DNA of 64,000 bases from Tribonema minus (taxonomy: Eukaryota > Sar > Xanthophyceae > Tribonematales > Tribonemataceae): assembly GCA_017506865.1 (NCBI GenBank), contig JAFCMP010000553.1, forward strand, positions 496,001-560,000, read 5' to 3'. Positions 44,501 to 56,500 of this stretch are shown in pieces; position 1 is the stretch's first letter; each line of letters opens with the position of its first letter. Made by a program: the position numbers and the translations under genes. The notes under the pieces are model-generated. The model had not been told where the DNA came from and did not search any database. It worked only from the letters and a program-made list of their open reading frames with translations.

Positions 44501-47500
44501 TTTGGACTAAACTGCAGCCTCGACGAGGTGCATATAGAACTGCTCCATGGAGGACATTGTGGATGAGAGGAATAGGTGCACTGCATACCTCAAGTATGCA
44601 AGCTTGAACTTTATGGGTAGATTTGAAGTTTGAACTGACAGCTCCAGCCCTTATCTGACAACTGCTCCACGGTGGCCATTGCGGATGGGAGAAACGGGTA
44701 CGCAGCCATACTTAGGATATATGTGTACATCAGCTTTAAAGAGGCATCGTAGTTATTTACTACTACTTAAGTAGTTTTGAAGTTTGGACTAAATTGCTGC
44801 AGTCTATCAGGTGCATCTACAACTGCCCCACGGAGGCCATTGCGGATGAGAGAAGCAGCACTGCAAGCTGTTGAATGTATTAGTGGATTTGAAGATTGAA
44901 TTGAACTGCTCCACGGAGGCTATCGCAAATGAGATAAACAGGTGGACTGCCGTACTTCAAGTACCTACATTCAAACATGCGCTACAAAAGTAAATGCTGT
45001 AGTTTTAAAGTTCGAACCGCTGCAGCCTCCATCAGTTGCGTTGACAACTCCTCAGTGGAAGCATTGGATGAGAGAAATGCGTGCGCTGCCAGGCCATACT
45101 TCGAAGTATTCTTGAAGTTTCTGCGTATAATGTCTCGAACTTCGGGCCGTCGCCACCAGGTTTAGTGTCACCTGCTTCGCAAAAGCCATTGTGGTCGAGA
45201 GAAACAGGTGCACTGCACTCACGAATTACTTCAAGTACATGAAGTTCACAGCGCCCCGCAATATAATCTCATGTGCAAGTCCAGCTCCGCGGTGAGCGGC
45301 AGTAGCTTCACTCAGGTTTGCTGTGAACTTGACTGCGAGGATTTTCAGGGATGAGTTGATTTGCTGAAACTTCCGAATGCAATACGTACCATGTACTCCA
45401 TACGGTACAGTGAAGACTACGTGTTGCATGAAATTTCCCAATGTCGGCACTCTCGAGGCTCGTATGTGCCTCATGTCGATCATGCATTGCGCGACATGGT
45501 GTGCAACCTGCTTTGAAGTCATTCGTGACATAATTCAGTAAGTAATCACGAGATGACAACTATTCCCTCCTTCACATCCCTCATAGTGTTGCTGGCAGGT
45601 CGTTCATTCGCCGCAGGCGGTGTTCGGCTACCTCTAGTGCACGACGCTGCTTTGAGGTGTTGCCACCATACGTGGAAGAAGTATCAGCACTCGCAGGTGA
45701 TTCTAAGGGAACATCAAGTGACATCAAGTGACATTCTTTGCCTCTCCTATTCTGTCACCTTGCATGTAACAGGCATGTCGCTCACGCCTTTCAGGCGGTG
45801 TCATGCTACGTGCAGTTCGGTGCCGCCTCCGTGCGCAATGTCGCTGCGCAGGTTTGCCATTATACCAGCACTCACATTTCTTCTCAATGAACCATTTCAC
45901 GACATTCTTTCCCTCTCCTGTTCTTTCCACCTTGCATTCAACAGGCAGGTCGTTCACGCGCTGCAGGCAGTCTTTGGCCACCTACAGTGCGGCGACGCCT
46001 CGGTCCACGACGCGGCTGTAAAGTATCGCCATAATCAGCAGTCTTTTAATACGGCTCTCATGGATCACCAAATGACATACTTTCTCTCTCCTCTCTTTTT
46101 ACCTTGCACATGACAGGCAGGTCGTTCACGCGCTGCAGGCAGTCTTTGGCCACCTACAGTGCGGCGACGCCTCGGTCCACGACGTGGCTGTAAAGTATCG
46201 CCATAATCAGCAGTGGTAACCTTTTAATACGGCTCTCATGGATCACCAAATGACATACTTTCTCTCTCCTCTCTTTTTACCTTGCACATGACAGGCAGGT
46301 CGTTCACGCGCTGCAGGCAGTCTTTGGCCACCTACAGTGCGGCGACGCCTCGGTGCACGATGCCACTTCCAAGTACCAACATCATAATCAGCAGTGTGAG
46401 CACCTCGTGATAAAATAACGGTAATGAATCACCAAACAACATTCTTTCCCTCTCCTCTTTTCGTACCTTGCACATGACAGGCAGGTCGTTCACGCACTTC
46501 AAGCGGTGTTTGGCCACCTCCAATGCGGCGACGCATCGGTCCATGACGTTGCACCCCTGGCCAGCCTGCTCGAGCTCAACACCGCCGAGCAGCAGGACCC
46601 CTCGGAGTTCAACGTCCTCTTCGCGCAGCTGCTCGCGCGCTGCCTCAGTAACGGCCGATCCGACGCGCCGGGGGTACAGGGCGGCAGCAGCAGCGGCAGC
46701 GGCAGCAGCGGCGGCGGCGGCGGCAGCGGCAGCGCGAGCGAGATTGAGGATCTGTTCAGGATAGACGCGGAGATGACAACGCGGTGCTGCAAGTGTGGCT
46801 ACGTGTCACGGCGGCCGGACCCTTCCATTGAGCTGCGACTGCCCATCAAGGCAAGCCTGTTGTCGTGAACCCCCTACCGTGCCAAAGTAAACCCTGTGCG
46901 GCTGCTGCTGAGGGTATAAGGAACACCCCCCTGTCTAAAGCGTCTGCTATCACAAAACCCTCTTGAACGATCGGGCTGCGGCTGCCCATCAAGGCAAGCC
47001 CCCTTTGGCGCAAAACCCCTCGAAACGGTGATCGGAACATGACATGCACGTGTTGAGTATGGATCCTTCCATCAAGGCAAGCTTAGCCCAAAAAAACCCT
47101 CAAACAGTGCTCTGAGTGTACTTTGAGATGCGGCTGCCCATCAAGGCAAGCCCCCGTTTAGCGCAACAACCCCTTGAAATGGTGATCAGAGGCTAAAATG
47201 CACGTGTTGAGTATGGCCAATAGCCATCAGTGCCCCAGTGACAGCAACCGCTCCATGCGCAGCCCAATCGCGGCTGGCCCATCAATGCAAGCCCCCTTTT
47301 GTGCAAAATCCCCCTGAACAGTGACCAGAGCCCAAAATGCACGTGTTGAGTATGTATGGCCAGTGGCCATCGCTGTCCCAGTGATGAGACGGTGGCAGCA
47401 ACCGCTCCATGCACAGCCCAGCTGCGGCCGCCCATCACGGCAAGCGTCTGCTAGCACGAAACCCCCTCAACGGTGACCACAACCCTCTGCTGCTGTTGAG

Positions 47501-50500
47501 GAAAATAACCTCCCCGGCCCCAAACAGGGGGGCAACAAACATGGCATCATACACAGCCAGCTTGGATGTATGCTTCAAAGTGTGGCTTTTCTGCAGTCGG
47601 CAAAGCATCGTTGATGCAGGTGGTGTGCTTCCACATTCAGCGGGCGCCTGGCATGCTGCAGCAGACATGTCACCACCATCATGCGCATACAAAGCTGATA
47701 TTAATATCAGCAAGTGCTTGGACTAAGAGCACTACTGGACGATAGCAACAGCTACATGCTATGTGAGGCTGCACATGGAAGCAGCAGTTGTGTCACAGTA
47801 AACTATAACGCCAATATAGTCGTCCTTGATTATGGCCATTGTCCTTGCCCATATCAATGGCGATTGTGGCCAATGGGCTTGATGGCTAATGAACATTGTC
47901 AATGGCAATTTGCGCCAATGGCCATCATGGACGAGGACCATTAGTGTCTCAATCAGGAGACGGCGACAGCAATGACTCCATGCGCAGCCGCCATGCGAAA
48001 GCACCAGTCATCCAACATACCACCCGTTTGTCCTTGACACACAAACAACACCCTCTCAATTGCGCCTCCCCCCCCCCCCCCCCCACTCAGGGCCCAGACA
48101 GCAGTTGACACACAACCCTCAGCATCTCAGCGCTGGCCGCCCCCCCCCCCCCCCCTCCCCTCCCCCCCCCCCACAGGGCCCAGACGGCAGCACCCTCCCT
48201 TCAGTCGCGCAGTGCCTGGACAAGTACCTGGAGGGAGAGTCACTCACTGGGGACAACCGCTACATGTGCGGCCGCTGCGAGGGCAAGCGCGACGCCGTAC
48301 GGGAGCTGGCGCTGCGCAAGCTGCCGCCGCTGCTGACTGTGCAGCTGGTGCGCTTTGAGTACGACCCGGAGGCCATGGCCCGCCGCAAAGTGCGCGCGCG
48401 CGTGCACGTGAGTTCATATATACACTTTACTAGATGAAACGCACTTGAAGTAGAACTTGAAGTTCATGTGCGAGAGCTGGCGCTGTGCAAGCTGCCGCCT
48501 CTGCTGACCGTGCGCTCGTGCGCTTTGAGTACGATTCGGAGGCCATGGCGCGCCGCAAAGTGCGCGCGCGCATGCACGTGAGTATGAATATATGCATGAA
48601 AACCACTTGAAGTAGTTCTTGAAGTTTATGTGAAAAGTTGTCGCCTCTGCTCGCCGTTAACTCCTGCGCTTCGAGTTCGACTTAGAGGCGATGGCGAGGC
48701 GCAGGTGTCTGTCCTCTTACAGGCCTACTTGTGAACCATCTTGCAGAAAGTAGTACTTCTTAAAGTATCTGGAAATGCAATACTCCTTGTAGTATACATA
48801 AAAGTACATACAGATGCAGTAGTGATGAACTTTGGGGATCTGATGGCGATGTCACGTCCCCAGGTTGCTGTGCAGTTGAAGGTACAACTTTGTGAGCACT
48901 ACTTGCAGCACTTCTTCTGCGCTGATCCTCGGAACCGTGCCTTGTGAGGCAGCATCTATCAGCAAGCGCCATTCACACCAAACGCGCCCATCTCATTATG
49001 CCTTTCACTCATTTCACACTGCGTTTCGACCAGTTGGACCCGGTACTGATGGTGCCGGATCGGCCCGCGCCGGGTGCCGCGGCATCAGTGCTCAGCACAG
49101 ATGGCTTTTGAGGCAATTCATCGGATGAATTCACATCAGACGCGATCACTGTTCATGCTGTTCTTCGACCATTTGGACCCTGCACTGATGGTGCCGGAAG
49201 CCCCCCGGTGATCCTTGTGAAACCATACTGTGCCAGGCCGCATTCATCATCGAACGACACATTCACACTAGACTTGCCCATGTATCTCACTCTGCCTTTC
49301 ACTCATATCACACTGCGTTTCAACCAGTTGGACCCCGTGCTGATGGTGCCGGAGCGACCCGTGCCAAGTGCCGCTGCATCAGCGCTCAGCAACGACAGCA
49401 GCGAGCAGCGCGCGGAGTACCACCTGCACGCGGTGCTGCACCACAAGGGCACGGGCGCAACGAGCGGGCACTACGTCGCGGAGGTTTTGGACCCTGTCAC
49501 TGGGCGTTGGTGAGCACTACCATCAGTTACTGGTGATCACCAATGTTTTGTATGCATTCGTATCATGTACTGCCCTGCACTGTAACAGAAGCACGTATTC
49601 CACCAAGGGCGTGTGAGCTCTACGTCGGCTGAGGGTTTGGACCCTGTCACGGGGCGGTGGTGAGCACTGCCACCACCGGCTACTGTGTAATTATGTTGTT
49701 TTGTAGTCATGCTTCAAGCTGAAGTGTGCGCCCGTTATGTACTTGGCCGTGGTCCTGGACCCTGTCACAGGGCGCTGCTGAGCACTGCGGTCATAAGTAC
49801 GATGGCAACAAATCAAAAGATCGTAGAGCTCTAGGTTACAAGGTGTGGTTAGCCGCAGATGCCTTCCACCAATAACCGTGGTCGCCGCTGCTATGATACC
49901 ATGTGCGCGCTGCCGTCAACAGGGTGATTGCAGTACACGCTTTGTGATGAGTGGCGTGTTGTAGTCATGCGGGCATCATTTCATAAAACCCCATTGCATT
50001 CTCACCATCTATTAGGCCGAGGACCAGGACCCTGTCACAGGGCGCTGCTGAGCACTGCAATCGCATTTATTCTGTCCACTGGGCGCTGCCATCAACAGTG
50101 TGGCTGCACATGCTCTATGATGAGTGGCGTGTTGTAGTCATGCGGGCAATATCTCATGAAGCCTTGGCTCCAGACTGGTTGTGCATCATGCATGGTTACC
50201 ACAGCATGCATTTCCTTCCTGTTCATAACAATTGTCGTTTTGCTGTAGGCCAAAGTTACGTGCAATGGACTGACCTAAAGGGCTCATAGTTTATTCACTT
50301 GTGCTTCATGTGGGACTTGTCGTTATTTCAAGCTTTTTACTACTCTGTGTGTTTGGAAACGGTGCCCCCTTGATGGTTTCAGCTAACATTGTGTGCTACA
50401 CGCTTTGCGCATTACTACAGTGCTGAGGTGAGATGCAGTGCACATCTCTACTTTCGTCCCCTGGGCAGGTGGTCCGTGCTATTGAAGTTTTCACTTGAGG

Positions 50501-53500
50501 TTATGTCGTTCATGTTCTGCGCATACCTGCGACGCTGAGGTCAGATAAGCTTACACCAACAGCTCTTTCCTGTGCCTGATCGTCAATGCAGGTTCATGTT
50601 TGACGACGAATCGGTCGCGTGCATCAAAGGTCGCAGCAGCAGCGGCAGCAGCAGCGATGGTGGTGCATCAGCTGCCAGCGACGGAGGCGGCGGCAATGGC
50701 GCAACAGAGGACATGGCGGTGAGTCCCATGGCTAACCGTAAGGTTAGGGTTCGGGTTAGGGTCAGGATGAGATGAGGGTTAGGGTTACAGTTAGGGTTAG
50801 GGATGGGGTCATGGTCAGGGTTAGGGTAAGGGTCAGTTTAGGGTTAGAGTTAGGACCGTGACGACAGCACTCTCCAATTACAGCACCGCATGTCAGTGAC
50901 GCTGAGGCGTAAGGGTCAGGAACAACTTGAACTTCAACTTTGCTCTCACACACATTGCTGGTCAATGAAGCAATTTTGGCTGCGCGCAACCAATGAACCA
51001 GCACTGAATGCCGTCGACCATGAGTATCGACGGCAGCCGTGGCTCAAACTGTCACTGCCAGGCACACAAACACAGGAATGCTTCAGCATCGATGCCACCG
51101 CTTGTTTGTGGCCCTACATGGTCTTCACAGTACTAGACTGTTGATGAGCACAGCTGGCTACTGTGGCCGCGTTTCTGCTATGCACTGTCTCCATGCATTG
51201 CACAATAGAGGTTGTACCTGTCAACTACAGGCATCGACCCACTGCAAATTTGCATTGACGATGACTTGGGCACTTCATTCGAGATTGAGGAGTAGTATCA
51301 GCATTGGCAAAGACATAACATGGCCAGCATCATGTTCTGCCATCCTGCATCGAATGAAAATGAGATACTCCACGTGTGATGACAGTTTCGCCATTTGCGT
51401 TTGGATGACGATCATCGCAGGTGGATCTCAGCAACGACGTCGAATATGTGCCTCCAAAAGACAAGCCAAAAGGCGGCAGAAAGCCTGCGGCAAAACCGCG
51501 CGGCGGAAAGGCGAAGGCACCCGCTGGAGGCAGCAAGGGCACCAGCGGTGCATCAGAAAATGCAACTTCAAATGCAACGTCAGAGGCGATGGCGGCAGCG
51601 GAGGGGGAAGAGGGGGATAAGGTGGTCAGGGGGGCGGTGCAGAAGCGCTTGGGGGAGGAGGATGCGTACATGCTGGTGTACTGCCGCAAGGGGTACCTCG
51701 ACGAGGAGGGGACGGAGGTGCGAAATGAAGTAGTAGTGTCACCTCTTGAATTTATACGCAGTAAGAAATGACGCGTGCATGCTGGTGTACTGCCGCAAGG
51801 GGTACCGCGAAGAGTAGGGGACGGAGGTGCGTCCTCACTTGAAGTAGTAGTGTCACCTCTTGAAGATCTGCGCAGTAGGTGTGCCCTCACAAAAATGACA
51901 CCGTACATGCTGTTGCTGCCGCAAGGGGTGCCTCAATGAGGAGGGGAAGTGGGTGCTCATGAAGTATCAGTGTCACCTTCTGAAGTTCTGTGCGGTTGGC
52001 GTGGCTGGAAGAACAGGTTGTGCAGATGCTCATGTGCTGGACAACAGGCACCTGGATCGTTCAGAGGACCGGCTGCGCGGTCAGTTAAAATTTGGTGAAG
52101 TGTATGTTGAAGTCATCAATGGAGTTGAGCACGTGGCATCATCGTCATCATGGCCAGCACACTTGTGCAGTTCCCCTCCCTGGTAAACGTTGTCTTCCAA
52201 GTATTCTGTAGAGAGTTTTAGGCACGCAGAGATTCAGGCACCATCTATACGATTGAGTTTCCGGCGCGGTTGCCGTCCTGATAGGGTTAGACTGCGCTGC
52301 CACCTCACCTCCCCATCGCACCTTGATCATTCATATCGAGTGAATAGTTTCAAATCAGGCTTTGGCATTGTCGTTTCTGATAGCACTGCGCCTCCCGCCC
52401 TCTCATCGCCCCATCCACCAAGTATATACATATCACTCAGGTGCACTCCGTGCAGTGTGATTCCTGGTGTACTCATGTGCCCCCCCCCCACCCCACACAC
52501 CCCATCGTCACCTGTTACAGACCCCCCTGCCAGACGCCATCAAGGAGCACGTCACGGCCTCCTCCATAGCCTCGGCCGCGGCCGCAGAGACTTACGCACA
52601 GCAACGCTCAGCGCTGGAAACGCGCATGCAAGAGCGCCGCAACACCTACCAGGCCCACTTCGGCCACATACCCGCCGCCGCCGCCACACCCGCTGCCGCT
52701 GCTGCTGCCGCCGCCCCTGCCGCCGCGGCGCCCCTTGCCAAGCGAACGCTCGCGGAGTTTGCGCAGCAGGAGCCATACGCACCAGCAGCGCCGCCGCTGC
52801 CGCTGCTGCCGGCGGCAGATGCGCTGCGCGCCGCACCGTCGGATGCTGAAGTTTGCGGCGGCGCTTTCGCACTGGTGGATGCGCACTGGCTGCGGCAGTG
52901 GGTGGTGGGGCACGCGCTGCCGACGCCGGTGGAGGTGGCGGTGGCGGCGGCGGCGCGGCGGCGGCGCGCGCAGCTGCGGCGGAGCGGCGGCATTGGCGGC
53001 GCGGCGGCAGTGGCCGTGCGTGCTGATTCTGTGCTTGCCCCTGCTTTTGTGCGCTAGTGACGGGACTTTGTTTGATCATGACATTGGCAAGATGGACACA
53101 GTGTAGTTCGTTTGGCTGTTGAAAGAAGTGGTGGCGGTGGCGATCTTGGCTGTGCGCAGCAGCAGGGGGGGCGCCGTGATAGCAGAGCATACATACGTAC
53201 ATACTGGCGCAGCCACGCATCCCTGCTTGCATGCGTGATGAACTGAGCTGAGGTTGCATTCACGGAGCAGCAAATGCAGAGGGTATTTTGCGGCCTCCTT
53301 GGATGCGGGGTAGGGTTAGAACAGGGCTAGGGCTACTGCTGCAGTACCACAGTGCTCAGCACTGACCGCACTTGGCAGATATGATTGGAGTTGGGGCTAG
53401 GGCGGCAGCAGCACTGCTCAACACATATCTCCCCTGGCAACCAGCAAAAGCAGTAGAAGTACTTTCAAGTATGCATCAGAGCATTGTGAAGGCTGGGTGG

Positions 53501-56500
53501 CATGCTGAGTTCTGCTGCAGAAAGCTGTGTTCGCTTTCGCAGTGTGTGCGCAGGGGAGGGGGGCGGGGGGGGCAGGTGGCATGCTGGAACATTTTTTCGA
53601 TGCCATGTGACGTGAAGTGTTGAAGTTCCAACGAGTTCATGTGTGCGCTGCGGCGCATCAAGCGGCAGCTCAAACGCCATACACGACAGCACAACGCTGT
53701 GCTCATCAGCGATGCCAGGTGGTTCTGCCTAAGAAAAGGGGAGGGCACAAAATACCTGACCATATGTCGAGTCTCTCACTGACGGCCACGGTCCTCTGTT
53801 CGCACACCAGCACAACGCTTAGTAGACTATGCCAGTCAGCAATGTCACTCCGTTCTGCATCAAACAATGGTAGCAACAACATCATCTGTGCAACTGACCA
53901 CATCTTGTTCCCAACGGCTATGTCGTTCTTCTGCGTGCACATCGTCTCTGGTACCACTATCAGGCGGCGGATGCTGTTGAAGTCATCAGCGACGGCGAAA
54001 CCCCCGTGCAGGACAAGCAGGGGGGCGACGCTAGTCCTGACCCTAGGGTTAGCCCTGTCGTCAACGTGGACTCCGATGATGACGAAAAGCCGGAAGCGGG
54101 CAGCGACGAAGGGGATGACGGAGGCACTGCAGGTGACAATATTAATTGTGACGTCAGTGTGTATGTACGTCTTTATTTCTAGTAAAAGGTACATACCTAC
54201 ATAAGTGTTTGGGGCCCTGTTGTCACTGTGGATTCCGATGATGGCGAAAAGCCGGAGGCGGGCAGCGACGAAGGCGAGGACAGAGGCGCTGCAGGTGATG
54301 ATATGAAGTATTTCGCAGTATGTGTACTTCTAGAAGTAATGTTGATAGAAGTGTGTGAAGCTCTGTTCGGTTTTCTGCGATTGCTGTTTCGAGATGCACG
54401 AAGTTTGTTGCGACGCCTGAGTATATTCACCTTGGCGACTTACCATTCCACCGCATGCGCGGCATCATGTTAGCGCCGTCGCAGCGCTGCCAGTGCTCTA
54501 TGCTCTGTCAATCTGCGAGTGAGCGCTGCTGCAATGTCGTGTGGCATCACCCCCCCCCCCAACGTGACTCGTGCCCCCGTGCTGTTGTGATGCTTGAGAA
54601 TGCCTTAGAGCCCTACTGTGCCACCGCATGCACGGCATCATATCAGCGCTATCGCTGCTGCACGATGCACAGTGATCGCTGGCTCCGAGCGGATGATCAC
54701 TGCTTGCGTTGCTGGCCAAAGGATTCTTCAATTTGTCCACTGGTGGCGCAGTCAAACCACAAGCAAGCATCTGCTATAGCATCGCTCAACCCCCCCCCCC
54801 CCCCCTGACTCGTGCTTCCATGCCGCAGACGCCTCTCCCGACGCATCCGATTGGACGCAGCGCACCAATCCCACGGCACCAGCAGCAAACGGGAGCACTG
54901 CAGCGGGAAGTAAGGGGCTGTTCTGCGACCCCCTGCCGAATGCCAGGCACCGCTGCCCGCACGGCCGCGTGCGCCCTGCCGCAATCCGTGACTTGAAGTT
55001 GGTGACGCAAGAGTTGTACTTTGCGCTCGAGAATGTGAGTGCCAGGCTAAGCTCTATGGTTGGGGTTAAGGTTGGCAGTAGGGTTAGGATCAGGTGTGCA
55101 CTCCGCGGCCATCCGCAACTTGAAGTTGGTGATGCAGGAGCTGTACTTTGCGCTCGAAAATGTAAGTGCCGGGGTGAGTTTAGGGTTAGGGTTAGGGTTA
55201 GGGTAAGGCGCACACCCCGCGGCCGAGTGCCAGGGTAAGGCGAGGGTCAGGGTAAGGGTTGGGGTCAGGGTAAAGCGTACTTAGGGTTAGGGTTAGGGTT
55301 AAAATACGGCCATCCGCAACTTGAGTTGGTGAGGCAGCAGCTGCACTTCGCACTCGAGAACGTGAGTGAGAGGCTGCAGTTGAACGACTGCATTCAGTGC
55401 GTGCATTGCTGCGCTGCAGCACTGCAATGTCAATCTGACCCTTCACCTAAGACTGCTTTGTTCAAAGTTGCAGTGATGGTCTTGGCACTGCCCCGCACAT
55501 GCCTGTTGAGCCTCAACTTGTTGAAGTTGGTGACGCACCAGCATCGCGTTTGCGTGTATCCACGCGCCCCAGCGGTTCAGGGTCTTTGAGCGTAACTATC
55601 AACCAGCGTGTATGACACATTTGTCAAAACTTTTAAAATTTATGTGTAAACTTGAAGTTATTGAATTGCGCTCGACGCCATGCGGTTGACTGCTGGTGCC
55701 GCCATGGGTCACCGAGCGAAGTTCTCATTGGCGAGAGATCTGAGACGCTGTGTGTGAGCATCATCAACTTCGGTTTTTTCCGTTGAGCAAGAAGGCAATG
55801 AGGCTAAGGAGAGCCATGAACGTGGTATCATAGGCTGTAATCAATTTGCACATGACTGCTTGACCATACTCCCAGCTTTTGCACTCAGAATCTTTTTCTT
55901 CATAACCTTACGGGGACATAGGGCGGCGCATGTGCGGCCGAAGTGACTTCATTCAGTGTTGCACGTGTACTCTAGCACCTGTTAGCGCTGAACTCCTTGC
56001 CTTGTGAAAAAAGCAAGAATTGGTCAGTGTGCTTCACATATATTGAAGTACACGATCCACAACCCTTGCTTTGATAGGATTGTGGCATCACTCCGGCTTT
56101 TTCCAACCCTAACCCTAACCCTTTTCTGCGATCTGTTTTGCTGAGCAGGGCTGCGGAGAGGACGGCCTAGCCATCACCGGACAAAACTACCGGTGCGAAG
56201 ACTGCATCGTCGACCACTTGAAAAGCGAGGGCTCCGCCAAGGAGGTCAGTGCACTCCCACGCTTTCTGTGACGGCACATTTCTCAATCTGTGTGTGCGCA
56301 AAGTGCTTTGAATTTTCAGCAAGTACAGCTTGAGAGTCTTCAACATGTTTAGGGTTAGGGTTAGGGTTAGGGTTAGGGTCAGGGTTAGTAACCACACGCA
56401 ACAGCGCACGGTGAAGGAGCGAGGGCTCCGTAAAGGAGGTCAGTGCACCCCAAAGTCACAATGATCAAAACCATACATGGACGGCATATGCTTTGTGCCA

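Noticed and set aside
45596-46375. CRISPR-like regular repeats with spacers
   Set aside because: Repeats are exon 5 starts with acceptor sites in a eukaryotic intron, and the intervals between them are themselves related.
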